A stretch of 64,000 nt of DNA, from contig JBAMDO010000059.1 of the NCBI GenBank assembly GCA_037074765.1, positions 62,001 through 126,000 on the forward strand, given 5' to 3'. A model generated the notes under the pieces. It had not been told where the DNA came from. It worked only from the letters and a program-made list of their open reading frames with translations, and made no database searches. The stretch comes from Mansonella perstans. Taxonomy: Eukaryota; Nematoda; Chromadorea; Rhabditida; Onchocercidae. Below are positions 1 to 11,634 of this stretch, piece after piece; the first letter of the stretch is position 1; every line of letters begins with the position of its first letter. Both the position numbers and the translations under genes were made by a program.

Positions 1-122
1 TTTAATTTCAACTTTAGCAAATGTACACTTTCTTTCCGTTTTCAAATATTTCAAAATGAAATTAAAATTTTTAACATCGTAATTCTGTTATTTCAGAAAT
101 CGGTTTTTTGACCGAAGATGCA

Positions 123-194
123 GGTCCCGTGGTGTAGTGGTTAGCACTCAGGACTTTGAATCCTGCGACGGGAGTTCAAATCTCCCCGGGACCT
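123..194 (+). tRNA. tRNA-Gln (anticodon TTG)
   Basis: This is a complete cloverleaf. The seven-base acceptor stem GGTCCCG (123-129) pairs with CGGGACC (187-193), and the discriminator base is T at 194. The anticodon stem CAGGA/TCCTG (149-153 with 161-165) encloses the loop CTTTGAA, so the anticodon is TTG at 156-158 and reads CAA (Gln). The T-arm carries GTTCAAATC. There is no intron and no encoded CCA, as expected for a eukaryotic nuclear tRNA. A run of eight T at 249-256, preceded by TTTT at 236-239, could serve as the Pol III terminator. The fold shows no defect. Confidence 0.96.
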
Positions 195-980
195 TTGCTG
201 TTAACAAATACAGTTTTGCAATTTCATTCATTCATATTTTATTACCAATTTTTTTTAGTAATTTGGAATTTGGAAATTTTATACAATCAAATTTGATGAG
301 CACAAAAAAGGACATTTTAAGAACTTAATCTGAAGTTTCAAAGAAAATTTAACCATTCTTAATGGTTATTTTCAAAAATTTATAAACATCTACCAAATGT
401 AATTGTTGAGAATTTATAAAACACGATATTTGGGAAAAAAAAAAACAATTTTTATTGATTAGTGAAATTTTTAAATCGATGAAAGTAACTTTTACGTGAA
501 AAATCGAATTATTACTTAGCTTCAACCAGGATCTAATAAATGCATCGAATGTGAATGAGATACTTGGAAAGTAATGATCAATCAAGGTAATTAAATACTC
601 TCTGCGATAAGTGATTAATGAAAATTTAACCTGAACAGTGATTCTTTATGGTAGACTGGAAAAAATTTGATTGATGGATGAAATAATCATTGGTCAATAA
701 GCAATTCAATATAATTAACGATGATCATATATTACTGAATAAATGATATGATTTTACTCATTCTAGGATATTTCTCCAGATACGGTATTTCTGATTCGAG
801 ATTCAGCTATGGTACTTCTAATTCGAGCTTCGATTATGGTGTTTGAGATGAATTATGCTAATTATGATTGTTGATTCAACTGCGTAGTACTTGTGATTAA
901 TTTGTGGTATTCCTGATTTCTCAAGTTAAGTTATGGTGATTTGTTGGAAAGTTGAATTAATCCTGATTGAAAATTAAGCG

Positions 981-1120
981 ATCTTATTTCTGACAATTTC
1001 AATTTAAAATTATACTATTCCAGTTTCGTATTACCTTTACCTGTAATAATTGTACGATCGTTTCTGGTAATTTCAGTTCAAAATTATACTATTCCAATTT
1101 TATATTACCTTGTAATTATT
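981..1120. repeat. Two-copy tandem duplication (~70 bp unit)
   Basis: Copy 1 (about 981-1056) and copy 2 (about 1057-1120) share the core AAAATTATACTATTCCA, a preceding TTTCTG-AATTTCA segment and a following TATTACCTT. The copies are diverged and the second is shorter. Confidence 0.7.
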
Positions 1121-1463
1121 ATGGAAATTTTCAAACAAATCAACACCAAGGTATGGCAAATTTTACTATAAGAAATGTTATAAATGGTTGTTATCAGTTG
1201 CATATTGGTTATTATCAGTTATAAAATATGTTTGTATGTCATTCGATGAACCATTAAATGTTTCGGAAGAGATCGGTAATATTTATTAACATAACTGAAT
1301 AGTCTTCCATCATCTACCACATTACATTTTGCTATTATCTCATGTTCACTTTAATTCATTTAATTCTTTACTTATTCAGTTTATTAGCAAATGATTACGA
1401 TCATTTGCATCATTCTTAATTATTATTTTAGCAAATAGCAATAAGATATGTGATATTACGCGA

Positions 1464-1735
1464 AAGTATTACTCACATTGAACTATGTGAAACATAATTA
1501 AGTATTACGCATGTTGAACTGTGTGAAGTATAATCAAATAATTAACTATAGTGAACTGTCTGAAACTTAAGTATTGCGCATATTGAATATGTGAAATATA
1601 ATTAAGTATTACGCATTTTGAACTATCTGAAACATAAGTATTAACATATTGAACTGTGTGATATATAATTAAATATAATTGAACTATGTGAAACGTAATT
1701 CAATATTACGTATATTGAACTATGTGAAACGCAAC
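1464..1735. repeat. Degenerate minisatellite (unit about 35-55 bp)
   Basis: About seven imperfect copies have the pattern TATTACGCATATTGAACTAT followed by GTGAAACATAATTAA. Unit length varies through small indels. No copy contains an open frame of note. Confidence 0.75.
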
Positions 1736-2581
1736 TTAAAAAAAAAAAAAACCATAAGAAATTTGTTAAATTTTTGCTCTATTAAATTGTTTAAAAAAAA
1801 CTATAATGAACTAAATTAATGAAAAATTCGTATTATGGTCTAATTCATTATAATGAATTCAATTATTAAGTTAAATTGTTCAGTAAGTATTATTCATGAC
1901 GGAAACAAATTATCCTCGAAAAATTGACTGACCCAAATTATCATCCTAAATCTATAAATCTATTTGAATTTATCCTTACAGTTTTTTTTTTTTTTTTGTA
2001 TAATTCTACTAATATCTTTCAAAATTGTTACATGAAATTTCACATTAATAGAATTAATTAAATCATTTTTTTTTTTAAATGTGATTGAAAAGAATTTGGT
2101 AAGAGAAAAAAGAAGATTGCAATAAATTTAAATTACTTACAATTCTTCTCTTTTTAAAATCTTTTTTTTCTAGAAAATTGGTTAACTTGGCAATACAAAA
2201 ACAAAAAATGTGTCCCAGTTTTTCAGTTGATCAAATTTCTGTTGAATAAAATGAATGAATGAATGAATGACTGTGTTGATAGAATTTTGCTGTTTTGTTG
2301 TTGATCCATAAAATGAAATGATTGTAATTAGCATTGGACTGAAAAGTGGTACATATTTATATTTTTTATGGTACACATATATCAATTAATGATATTCGAT
2401 TAAAATGTGAGTAATTGATTGTGAAACGGATATTAACAGTTACAGGAAATTAATAACATTCATTAAAATGTCAATAATTAATTGCAAAAGAATGATGACA
2501 AATATTAATAAAAAATTTGCACTATAATTATATTCATTAATGTTGTTATAATGTTTATGTTGTCGTTAATTTTGTTATTTT

Positions 2582-2806
2582 TATTGTTGTTGTTGTCGTT
2601 GCCATTGTTGTTGTTGTTGTTGTTGTTGTTGCTGCTACAATTGTTGCTGTTATTGTTGTCGCTATTATTGTTGTTACTATTCTTGTTGTAATTATTACTG
2701 ATGTTATTGTTGCTGTTGCCGTTGTCATTGTTGCTGTACTTTGTTGCTCTTTATTGCTGTTATTGTTATTGTTGTCGTTATTGTTGTTGTTATTCTTTGT
2801 TGCTGC
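2582..2806. repeat. TTG/GTT trinucleotide microsatellite, interrupted
   Basis: This is a long run of TTG triplets (CAA on the other strand) broken by TCG, CTG and ATT variants. It produces spurious Asn/Thr-rich frames on the minus strand and Leu/Val/Cys frames on the plus strand. Confidence 0.85.
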
Positions 2807-3656
2807 TTTTATTAATGAGTTTTTGCAAGATTCTAATTTGAAAAAATTAGCTTTAATGAATGAGATCAAAAATGTGAGTTATGTTATCATCAATAACGGT
2901 TTCTGCTCTTAAATGAACTTTTGGAAAAAGTTTATCATTTGCTGACCTGATTTTTTTTTTGTCAATAACATTTGAAAGTAGCTCTTACTGATTACACAGT
3001 GTTTCTTTTATTTTATCTTTTGGTTTAATCCAAATATTTCGTTTAATCTGTTTGTTCCATTTCCATCCTGCATATTTCAGCAGTGTCGAACAAAACCAAA
3101 TGATGGTTGATCACTTACCGCGGAATGCTTAAAAGTTCATTTAGCTTTGTAACAATGGCATTTATTGTTCAATTTTATACAGCCCATGCATGCTACATTT
3201 ACTGACCAGAATTCAGTTTTATACACTTCTGCATCTTTTTTTTTTGGGTAAGAGAGAATTAACATAATGATGCGAAAATGATCTAATTTAAAATTAGAAA
3301 AATTCGATTTAATTGTATTTAATTTTAAGTATTTTGAAACTAATGATGTTTCATGAAGTAACAATCAAATTTGAACATAGATAAAATCATTCATTCATTT
3401 TCCTTTCTGCAAACTTCAATTAGTGATCATACTGGGCAATCATGCGATAAATTTAAATATTATGCACAGGGTCATGGGCCAGCAATAAAAGGCGAGAAAA
3501 TTAGGGGAACGTTCAACATGTTTAGATTAAATTAGAATGGTCACCGACCCCAAATTTGTTGTTGATCTTATGTATCGATAAGCATTTTCGATTCTTCGAG
3601 CAATCAACATGTCCCTTCGGATTTTTGAATTTGCTTTCAACAACAACATAACAAAT

Positions 3657-3842
3657 TGTTATTGTTGTTATTATTTTTGATGTCGTTGCTACTAATTTTG
3701 TTATGTTGTTAGTGTTATTGTTGTGTTGTTGTTGTTGTTGGTCGTTGTTGTTGTTGGTCGTTGTTGGTCGTTGTTGTTGTTGGTCGTTGTTGTTGTTGTT
3801 ATTGTTATTGTTGTTGTTGATCGTTGTTATTGTTGTTATTAC
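3657..3842. repeat. GTT trinucleotide microsatellite with GGTC interruptions
   Basis: TTG/GTT triplets are interspersed with four TTGGTCG units. It resembles the array 1 kb upstream but is a separate block. The Leu/Val/Cys-rich open frame across it is a product of the repeat. Confidence 0.85.
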
Positions 3843-4098
3843 TATACATTATGGCCGGTACATTTGTTATTGTTGCACTAATGTAACTTACACCATGATT
3901 GCTGAAAGTATTACATAACAAGAATCATCAAAAATTTAAGTCTATGACTTTAAAGCCTCAAGGAATAATTTAATGCTGATATTAATGCCTCAGTTCCTAA
4001 CATTAGCTTTTCTTACATTTTAAAATAAAAAAATTTAATTTGAAAAAATTTTTGCAATATTTTAAAATTGTGGATAATTATCTCAAAATACTGCCGTT

Positions 4099-4110
4099 TC
4101 TTTTTTTTAG
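4099..4110 (+). other. Splice acceptor directly at ATG (trans- or cis-splice)
   Basis: A T-tract ending in AG abuts the ATG of the propeller gene with no 5' UTR base between. In nematodes this is typical of a spliced-leader acceptor. It could equally be the acceptor of an internal exon if an upstream 5' exon exists, but I found no such exon. Confidence 0.45.
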
Positions 4111-7100
4111 ATGGGAACAATAAGCGCTATGATTATCATCTGCTGTTTCATCATTTCCGCTGCAATAACTGTAGTAATTATTCTAATAACTATACCGACT
4201 GAAATTATCCATGAAACAAATTATCCCGAAGCATTAATTAATCAAGAAAATATTCGCTATCATGCCTCTAAAACAAACTATTTTTCTTTTCATCCTGCGA
4301 AAAAACTGCCGTACAACTCGAAAAATGATATATCACAAAATTTTTCTAGACCAGATACTACTACTGCTGTTATTACTACTACTGCCGCTGGTACTACTAC
4401 TACTACTACTGCTACTACTACTACTATTACTACTACTACTACTACTATTGCTACTACTACTACTACTACTGCTACTACTATTACTACTAATACTATTTCC
4501 ACTATTACTACTAGTATTGCTGATAACATTATCAATACATTCATTAATACTACTGCAGTAAGCACAACTATTGATATTATTACTTTGCCTAATACTGCTA
4601 TTGTCACTCAAATACCATATCAGTCATTTGTATTGCCAACTAATGTGCCAATCAAAACCTTGAAATCTAATAACTTATTCCAAAAAGGTACAATACTAAA
4701 TTTAAGTACCAATATTACGATAGCAAAGACAGCATTAGGTAATCGACGATCAGCGATCGAATCACGATATCATTCTGAATCTGACAGAACAACTCAACGA
4801 AATTTAAGACAAAATTTGGTCACCTTAATGTTGCATCATCATCATATCGAGCAACTACCGTTAAATGACGATAATTTACCAAAGAGTGAAAGTAAAAAAG
4901 AGCAAATGATACCAATGACATTGTTACGTGAAGTAACGTTTCCAAGTGATGTGAAAGTGGTAGGCTTAGCATTGCAACATGAATTTCTTTATGTTGCTAC
5001 TAATGATGGTCGAATTACAAAGATAAATCCGGAAACTAATGAGCAGGTACGGTATATAGTAATATTGGTCCTTTTTTTTTTCATTCCATTTAAAACCAAA
5101 AATTCATTCGATCAACTGTAGAAGAAGCAAAAAAAAAAAGCAAATACATTAAATATTCAGTATCATTGATCATTGATATCCGAGAAATTTTTCCGGATCA
5201 TTACCAAAAGCTTCAAATAAATATATAAGCAAAAATAACCACCAATATCATAAATGGAAGTAAGAAGATATTCGATACAAAATACTCTCTGGGAAATATG
5301 CCCCAAACCAACATCAGAAAATGTGCAAAGTAATAATTAAATGTCTAATTAGCATTGTTTAGTTGAATTTAAATTAATTAATTGAGCAAATAATTGAGGA
5401 TAAAAAAATTGCAACAGCCATTTTGATTTGTTTATTAATATCAAAAAAAAAATTTGAAAATTTTAACTTTAAAATATTGAAAGAAAAAAGTTTAAACTGA
5501 GTTTAAATTTTAAAAAAAAGTTTAAATTTAAAATTTTTATAATGACAATAAAAATTCTCTAATTGCATCTTTTATAATTAAAATTTTCTTTTTTTGCACC
5601 TTATCAATCTAGAAAATTCTGCATAATTTGCATTAATTACAATGCAATTCATATTTTACACTTTTTTTTAAAATTTCATTGTAATATTTGAATTTCAGAA
5701 ATCTTTTCCTGTAATCGTTTTACTAAAAAAAAAAAAAAAAAAAACCATGCATACTTTTAAACATTCCATGCGTAAGAGAGCTGAATTTTTACTGCAATAC
5801 TAAATTATGGACAACTGTCCAAAAATTGGCTAAAAAACTTAATCAAAAGAAAGCAATGAATGAACTTTTTCTTTATTGGGAAAAAAGAAAAAAAGAAAAT
5901 GAAATTTCACAGTAATGCAATAAAATAATATTAGGCCAACAATTATTACTGTGAAGGCTAAAATTTTGCCACAGAAAATTTCTGTTTGCTCAAATTTCAA
6001 ATTTCTTTTATATGTTTCAATTTACAAAAGAATCCCAGCAAGCTATTTGATGTACGATGCAAGAATATAACTTTTTTGACGTGATCTTCAAATTTAAATT
6101 AAATTGCTCTAAAAAAAAAACAGAAAGAAAAACGAAACTGAAATTTTAGCTTAAATTCCGATCAAATTACTTAGAATGGAATTTTCTCTTTGTTTTTAAT
6201 TCAATTCTCTTAATTTTTCTTTGTTATTTTCAAAAATTAATGATATATCTCTTTGATTAATTATTTCATCGAATTGAAATTTGCATGGAAATTAACTAAA
6301 GTGAAAAATATTGCATAAATGGAGATAAATTCAATATTCTTTTCAAATAAAAATTAAAATAATTTATCTTACTTATTTGAAAAAAAATGGAATTTTTTCA
6401 AATTGTGAAATTTAATCTTGATTTCAAACTATTACAAATTTGTACGAAATATTTTTCAAAATTTAAGTTTATCAATTAATAAATTAAACTGTAAATCGCG
6501 AAAAAAAACAATCGTTTTCTTTTTTTTTAAGATTGAAACTGCCAGTGTAAGTGGTAAAATAAACCGAATGACAATTGCAAAGAATGGTGACATTATTATC
6601 CTAAATGACACCGATTTGCTATTATTTCGAGATGGCCAGAAATACCGGGAGAGAAAATTACCCATTGCTGGTAAAAGCTTGTCTATATTTGAAAAACAGG
6701 TGACTTTTTTCTTAATTATTTTCCATGCATAAAACAATTCAATTAGTAAATTTAGAAAAAATTAAAAAGAGATATTTTGAAAATTTGATCTGCCTAACAC
6801 TTAGTGATACAAAGGCGGATTATTAACATAGTAATTAAATATCAAATGAAACAGATGTTTGTGAAATACTTCGATCTAGAAATCCACATCAATTAGTTAA
6901 TTCAACTTTCAATTTGAAAAACATTTTTGAAATAACATTTGAAGCAAAATTTGAATAGGAAATGAAATTGGCAATTACATAAATTTACTCATTAAGTAGA
7001 AAGTTTAAGTAAAATTAAAAAGTATTTTTTTTTGAAATTATAAAATTTAAATATTAGTCATCAGAAAAACACAGAAGAAAATATGATACTTTAAAACTAT

Positions 7101-8586
7101 ATTTTAACTTATCATAAATCTCAACAAAGCTTTTGTAAATGTACAATATTTATAACACAAAATCAATTTTTAATAATTACTTGCATAAACGGACAGAAAC
7201 AATTTAGAAAAAAAAAACCGTTCAAATTAATATCATTATAACAAATTTAAATTTAAAATTGCAATACTAAATTATTTGCTTCATCTTTAAAAAGTCATAA
7301 ATTTGTGCTGAAGAATTTTCTTCTTCTTTTCCTTTCTTTAGAAAATTTTTGCAATGGCCATTCATACCTAAAAATGTCAATTAATAGTCATTGGATAAGC
7401 GATTTCATTCGGAATGAATTGATTTGCAGAGGTTTTTGCTACGAATAACAGTGCTTGGCAAAAGTAACGATGTACTGTTTGTATTTACCAATGATTTGAA
7501 ACCAATCGAAGAAATTTATTACGAAAATTCTGCTAGAGAAACATGCAATTTTGCTATTTTCTATGAGAAATATTATTATGTAAGCTGTCAAAGTGCTATT
7601 TTGCAACTTTCACAAGTTAGTTTTCGCTTTTTTTTTTCAAAAATTTTTTGATTTTTAATTTTTTTTCGATTTTTATTAGTTTAGTCATTTGGTAGAATAT
7701 ATATATATGTATGTGTAACACTTCTAGTATTTTTCCATAATTTCACAAAGAAAGAAATTTGATGAAAGAATTTGAAAATTTTTAAAGTCCATTTTTTTGA
7801 AAATTTTAAAATTTCATTTTTTCTGTAAATTATAGCAGTAACAATAATAATCATAACAGTAGTAACAATAATAATCATAATAATTATAATTATAATTACA
7901 ATTATAAATAGGTAAATAAATAAATAAACAAATAAATAACAACAATAACAGTAACAATTACGAATTTTTAATTAATTTTCAAATTATTAGAACAATTTTC
8001 AAAGTCATTTTCAAATTTATTTCATTCACAAATTCTTCCGGAATTTTCAAAATTCTTTTTCAAATTAAATCAACAGTACTCTTGCATTCAAAACATACAG
8101 GATGGTGATATTATGAAAAGGATCGGTGAAAATAGTGGAACTTTCTCGCTTGGTATTGCAATTGATGATCAGGAACGGTTAATAGCAGTTGTTAGAGGAC
8201 GATCGCTTCTTCGAGTTTTTCATTTAGTTAAAATTTCAATAATTTTTCATTAAATGTATTGCAAAATTTCAATTTAAATTTCGAGAATATTTATATGAAA
8301 TTTAAATTACTTCGAACGGCAATCACATTTTTAACTAAAGCTAATTATTGCTTTTTCATTAAGTGCAGATAATTTATGCGAAAAACCTCTAATTTATTCG
8401 CTTTATTATTTTTGTTTTCTTTTATAGAATGGAACTCTACGATATAATCTATCGGGGGAATTATCCGATGGACTATCAGCAATTTGGTCGGAAGTTCTCT
8501 ATGAAAATGGTCGATTGCATGTTGTGGATTATTTGCGAAGCATACTCAAAACTTTTCGCTATCCAATCAGCAGCAGTATGAATTGA
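4111..8586 (+). CDS. Predicted type II membrane protein, Thr-rich stalk plus NHL/TolB-like propeller ectodomain
   Basis: The model has five exons: 4111-5046, 6532-6699, 7430-7615, 8101-8226 and 8428-8586. All junctions are phase 0, giving 524 residues. After a short N-terminus, residues 7-29 form one hydrophobic segment (signal anchor). Residues 83-152 are almost pure Thr with a few Ala, Ile and Ser, a mucin-like stalk encoded by an ACT microsatellite. NLS and NIT sequons follow near 197-203. From about residue 271 the sequence alternates short beta-type strands with turns typical of NHL/TolB-like propellers (LYVATNDGRITKI, IAKNGDIIILN, LLRVFHLNGTLRYN, GRLHVVDYLRSILKTF). The propeller assignment is by pattern only; no catalytic motif is visible. 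The topology resembles type II propeller proteins such as the APMAP/strictosidine-synthase-like group, but I do not claim membership. The ATG was chosen because it follows a splice acceptor and precedes the anchor. The exon-4 donor (GTTAAA) is the weakest site. Confidence 0.72.
4357..4525 (+). repeat. Coding ACT trinucleotide repeat (poly-Thr)
   Basis: ACT codons with occasional GCT, ATT and AAT substitutions encode the Thr-rich stalk of the membrane propeller protein. The tract stays in frame. Length variation between alleles would change stalk length by whole residues. Confidence 0.85.
7835..7965. repeat. AAT/AAC/AAAT microsatellite in intron 3
   Basis: Simple repeats of AATAAT, TAATTA and AAATAAAC lie within the third intron of the propeller gene. 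They have no coding content. Confidence 0.7.
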
Positions 8587-8944
8587 TGCATAACATTCAT
8601 AATGTCTCAATTCATAGTTCAAAGGTTAAGCTGGTAGAGTCACCAAATCGCCATCTCACCACTTTTTTTTCTTTTTTTTGCATTTCGTATGTGGTATTAT
8701 GATGATATGAATACATAACTGTATCTTTTTAGTTTCCAACTGACTAATTATCAAAAAAAAAATTAATGTGTCAATGAATTTATTATTAAAAAAATTGATC
8801 ATATATTTTAAAAAAATTTCCGAAAAAGAAACAAGCAAATTAAATTTGAAAAATCGACTACAATTAAGCAATGTTTAAAAAAGGCAACTTTTTTTTTTTT
8901 TTACTAGCGATACGATATTAATTAGTTAATCTCTTGGAGATTCC

Positions 8945-8950
8945 AATAAA
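8945..8950 (+). promoter_or_regulatory. Possible poly(A) signal of the propeller gene
   Basis: AATAAA lies 359 bases after the stop codon. In AT-rich DNA this hexamer is common, so the assignment rests only on position. Confidence 0.25.
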
Positions 8951-9587
8951 TAACAAGTAATTTAAGTGTTTCCAAATAAATTGTACTGATTTCATGCATT
9001 TCTTTTTTTCAGAATTCTTCTTTAGTTTAAATAATTAATTAGCTTGTGCATGAGTGTTAAATATTATCAAAAGTTTCACTCTCCTATTGTAAAATGTTAT
9101 GATGATCATTGAGATGATCAATCTCTAATTATGTCCAAATTTTTATCTAAGAAGTTTTTTTTTTTAATTTCAGATTCTCATATGTGATTCTCAATTATGG
9201 ATGCATCATGCATTCTAGCAAATATTTCCAAATAATATCTCTGTTCTAAATGATGGTAATTGCAACAATTGCCAAATTAATTTTTACATTGTATTTAAAA
9301 TTTAATTTCAGATTTCTTTCTTTTGTGTTTTTAATTTTGTTAATCGCTAATTAGCTAATTATACTAACTTTCTTTCTTTTCTCTCATGCTTATGATTATA
9401 TTTACGGAATTTTTTTTTTGTATAATATTTAAGAAGACTCTTCTCTCTTATTCCACATTTTCATTAAACTTTTAAATTGTTAATTATTTATTAAAATTAT
9501 TTGTTAATTATTTACTTTATTAAATTTATGCCATATTTATTATTGCTAAATATTGTTCTTTTTCTTTCAAAAATGTTCTCTTCTAAT

Positions 9588-9728
9588 TGATTTTATTGAT
9601 TACTATAAGTAAAGATTAATAAAGTAAAATATCTTCTACTACTGATTTTATTAATTGATGTAAGTGAAGAACAATATAAGTAAAACATCTACTACTGATT
9701 TTACTGATTAATATAAGTAATAACAAAG
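9588..9728. repeat. Three-unit tandem repeat (~53 bp)
   Basis: Units starting near 9,588, 9,643 and 9,696 share TGATTTTA, ATATAAGTAA and TCTACTAC blocks. The last unit is truncated. Confidence 0.65.
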
Positions 9729-11624
9729 TAGTTTTCAAATGAAGTTTTTTTATGCGGCAAAAATGCAAAACAATTTTAATATTTTAATTTACAAAACTCG
9801 AAGTTTTAGTGAAATTTGAAATAAAAATAGAAAAAAGAAAAGTTTGACATCTTTAGAATTTTTGTTAAATAATTTCTAAAATTTCAACTTTTTCTGTTGA
9901 AGCAATCTTAAAACATTAACATTTCGTCTAAATATTCTTCAGTTGTATATAGAACAAGAAATAAGCGAATTTCGGCAGAATGTCCCGTTTTTCCGTAATT
10001 GTTATCGATTATCGGCAGTTCGGATTAACTTTCCGTTGACCTTTCGTGATCTGTGTACTTTTTCCTGCTTCCATTGCTAAGTGGTATGTAAATAAACAAA
10101 ATATCGTCCTGGTAATTTAATGTTTAGCTTTAATTAAAGCAAATATAGATATGCTAGTGGGGAGTTGAAATGAGCATGATATTGCTTTATGTTTTTTTGA
10201 CACAGAAGAATATTCGAGATATTTAAAAAGGAAAATGGAAAAAGGAAGGATGTGTTGATCCAGAAATGATCCATTAAAAAAACATGTAAATCGTTTCGTA
10301 AAATAAGCTAATAACTTATATGCCTCTTGCCGACTAATTATAACGTTAAACTTTGATATCATATTAACAATTCGGCATCGTTTTTTTTTTTTTTCGTTTA
10401 CTTTGATTCGGCTTACATTTGATTCGTCCTTTAAGCCAAAATTACACAATGGCAATCACATCTCTAACTTTGCCTACTACTCTCTGTGAGCTGAACCAAT
10501 TAAGCCGGTGAATAAAAAAGCAATAGATTTATTTGCTCAATTATCACTTCCTGTTAACTATCACCGATATCTGTGTATTCATGTATTTTAATAATAACTT
10601 AATATTTTATTGATATAATTAATTATATTATTATTATCTTTCACATATCATTAATTTGTTAGTTTGTTCAAATTAATTAATAATTGAGACGATAACGAAT
10701 TGATCGAGAATTTTTCATAAAACAATTTCTTAAGATTTATTTACAGTTATTTTAAGTAAATAAAATTAAAACATATTTTGCTTTCATTATTCCTTTTTCC
10801 TTTGAAAATATTTTTTATGCAATGAAATCTTGAAAAGAAACATTTTTCGAAAATATAAAGAATTGTCCTTTTTTTTTCAATGCTAAAGTTTTACATAGTT
10901 CTTTTTTTCGATTGAATTAATTAAAATTTAATTGATTTTGATGAATTTTCCTGCATGAAACTTAAGGGGCTGAATGGATGAATAGGCTGAATGGATGTGC
11001 ATATTTATAGTGACAAAATTCAAAAATTCCTTTTATCTCAAATTTTTTCACAAAAAAAAATTTTGCAATGTTTGGAAATTCTTATAATGCAACCATGCTA
11101 GTAATGATGATGATGATATTTCATTGTTTCATAAGGTGACAGTTATGAAATTCAATGGCCATGTTATTGTTATTGGCATTTTATGAAACGGTTTGCGATA
11201 GTGTGATTAGGAGAAGTGAAGCGTATTTTTAACTTTCAGATCCTCACGTTTCACGTACTTTATAACCATCAATCAGTGACGTGCGAATGCAATGCATAAA
11301 TTTTAATTTTACCTTTCATATTATCTGCAGTTTGCAAAGCAACATGAAAAATAATGCTAAGCAAGTATTTCGAAAAAAGAAAATTCGCGGTTAAAAAAAA
11401 CAATAGTTTAAGGGAAAGCATTGAGAATTCTAACTTCACGAGCGTAATACTGACGTAAAATTATCTCGTAATGCTTAATATTTTCAATTTATATGTTTGC
11501 ACAATTTTTTTTGCATTAATTTCTCTACAGAATGTTGTTTTCAATCGAAGTTGACGTTGAATTAAAAAATCAATTATCAATAAATAGAATTATTGATGAG
11601 TATAATAATACATATTTTACTGTA

Positions 11625-11631
11625 TTTATAG
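11625..11631 (+). other. Probable SL trans-splice acceptor of HGH1
   Basis: TTTATAG ends three bases before the HGH1 ATG at 11,635. This is the usual spacing of spliced-leader acceptors from start codons in nematodes. No upstream coding exon is needed, because this ATG begins where HGH1 homology starts. Confidence 0.5.
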
Positions 11632-11634
11632 GTA

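Larger units (their letters stand above)
196..4098. other. Intergenic region, AT-rich, with tandem repeats
   Basis: I see no convincing gene. Reading frames are short, or consist of Asn/Thr/Leu runs produced by microsatellites. The stretch holds a two-copy duplication near 1.0 kb, a degenerate minisatellite at 1.46-1.74 kb, and TTG/GTT trinucleotide arrays at 2.58-2.81 and 3.66-3.84 kb. The promoter of the propeller gene presumably lies in its 3' part, but I cannot point to a defined element. Confidence 0.6.
8587..11625. other. Intergenic region between propeller gene and HGH1
   Basis: Mostly AT-rich filler. It contains a three-unit tandem repeat at 9.59-9.73 kb and a higher-complexity island at about 9,943-10,085 with an acceptor-like start and a donor-like end (see findings). 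A 112-codon minus-strand frame at 10,117-10,455 is Lys/Phe-rich and not convincing as a gene. Confidence 0.55.

Noticed and set aside
2555..2869. 104-codon minus-strand frame rich in Asn and Thr
   Set aside because: It is a translation of the TTG microsatellite with no non-repetitive core.
3703..3918. Leu/Val/Cys-rich plus-strand frame
   Set aside because: It is produced by the GTT repeat; the non-repeat tail shows no domain.
4262..4611. Poly-Leu, poly-Val and poly-Ser frames overlapping the propeller gene
   Set aside because: They are other-frame shadows of the ACT coding repeat; only the Thr frame continues into splice-compatible coding sequence.
10117..10455. 112-codon minus-strand frame
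   Set aside because: Its length is not exceptional for 64 kb of AT-rich DNA searched in six frames. The composition is Lys/Phe/Ile-rich and no domain or conserved motif is visible.
8587..11634. Possible operon linking the propeller gene and HGH1
   Set aside because: The 3-kb gap is far larger than the usual 100-400 bases between genes of nematode operons.
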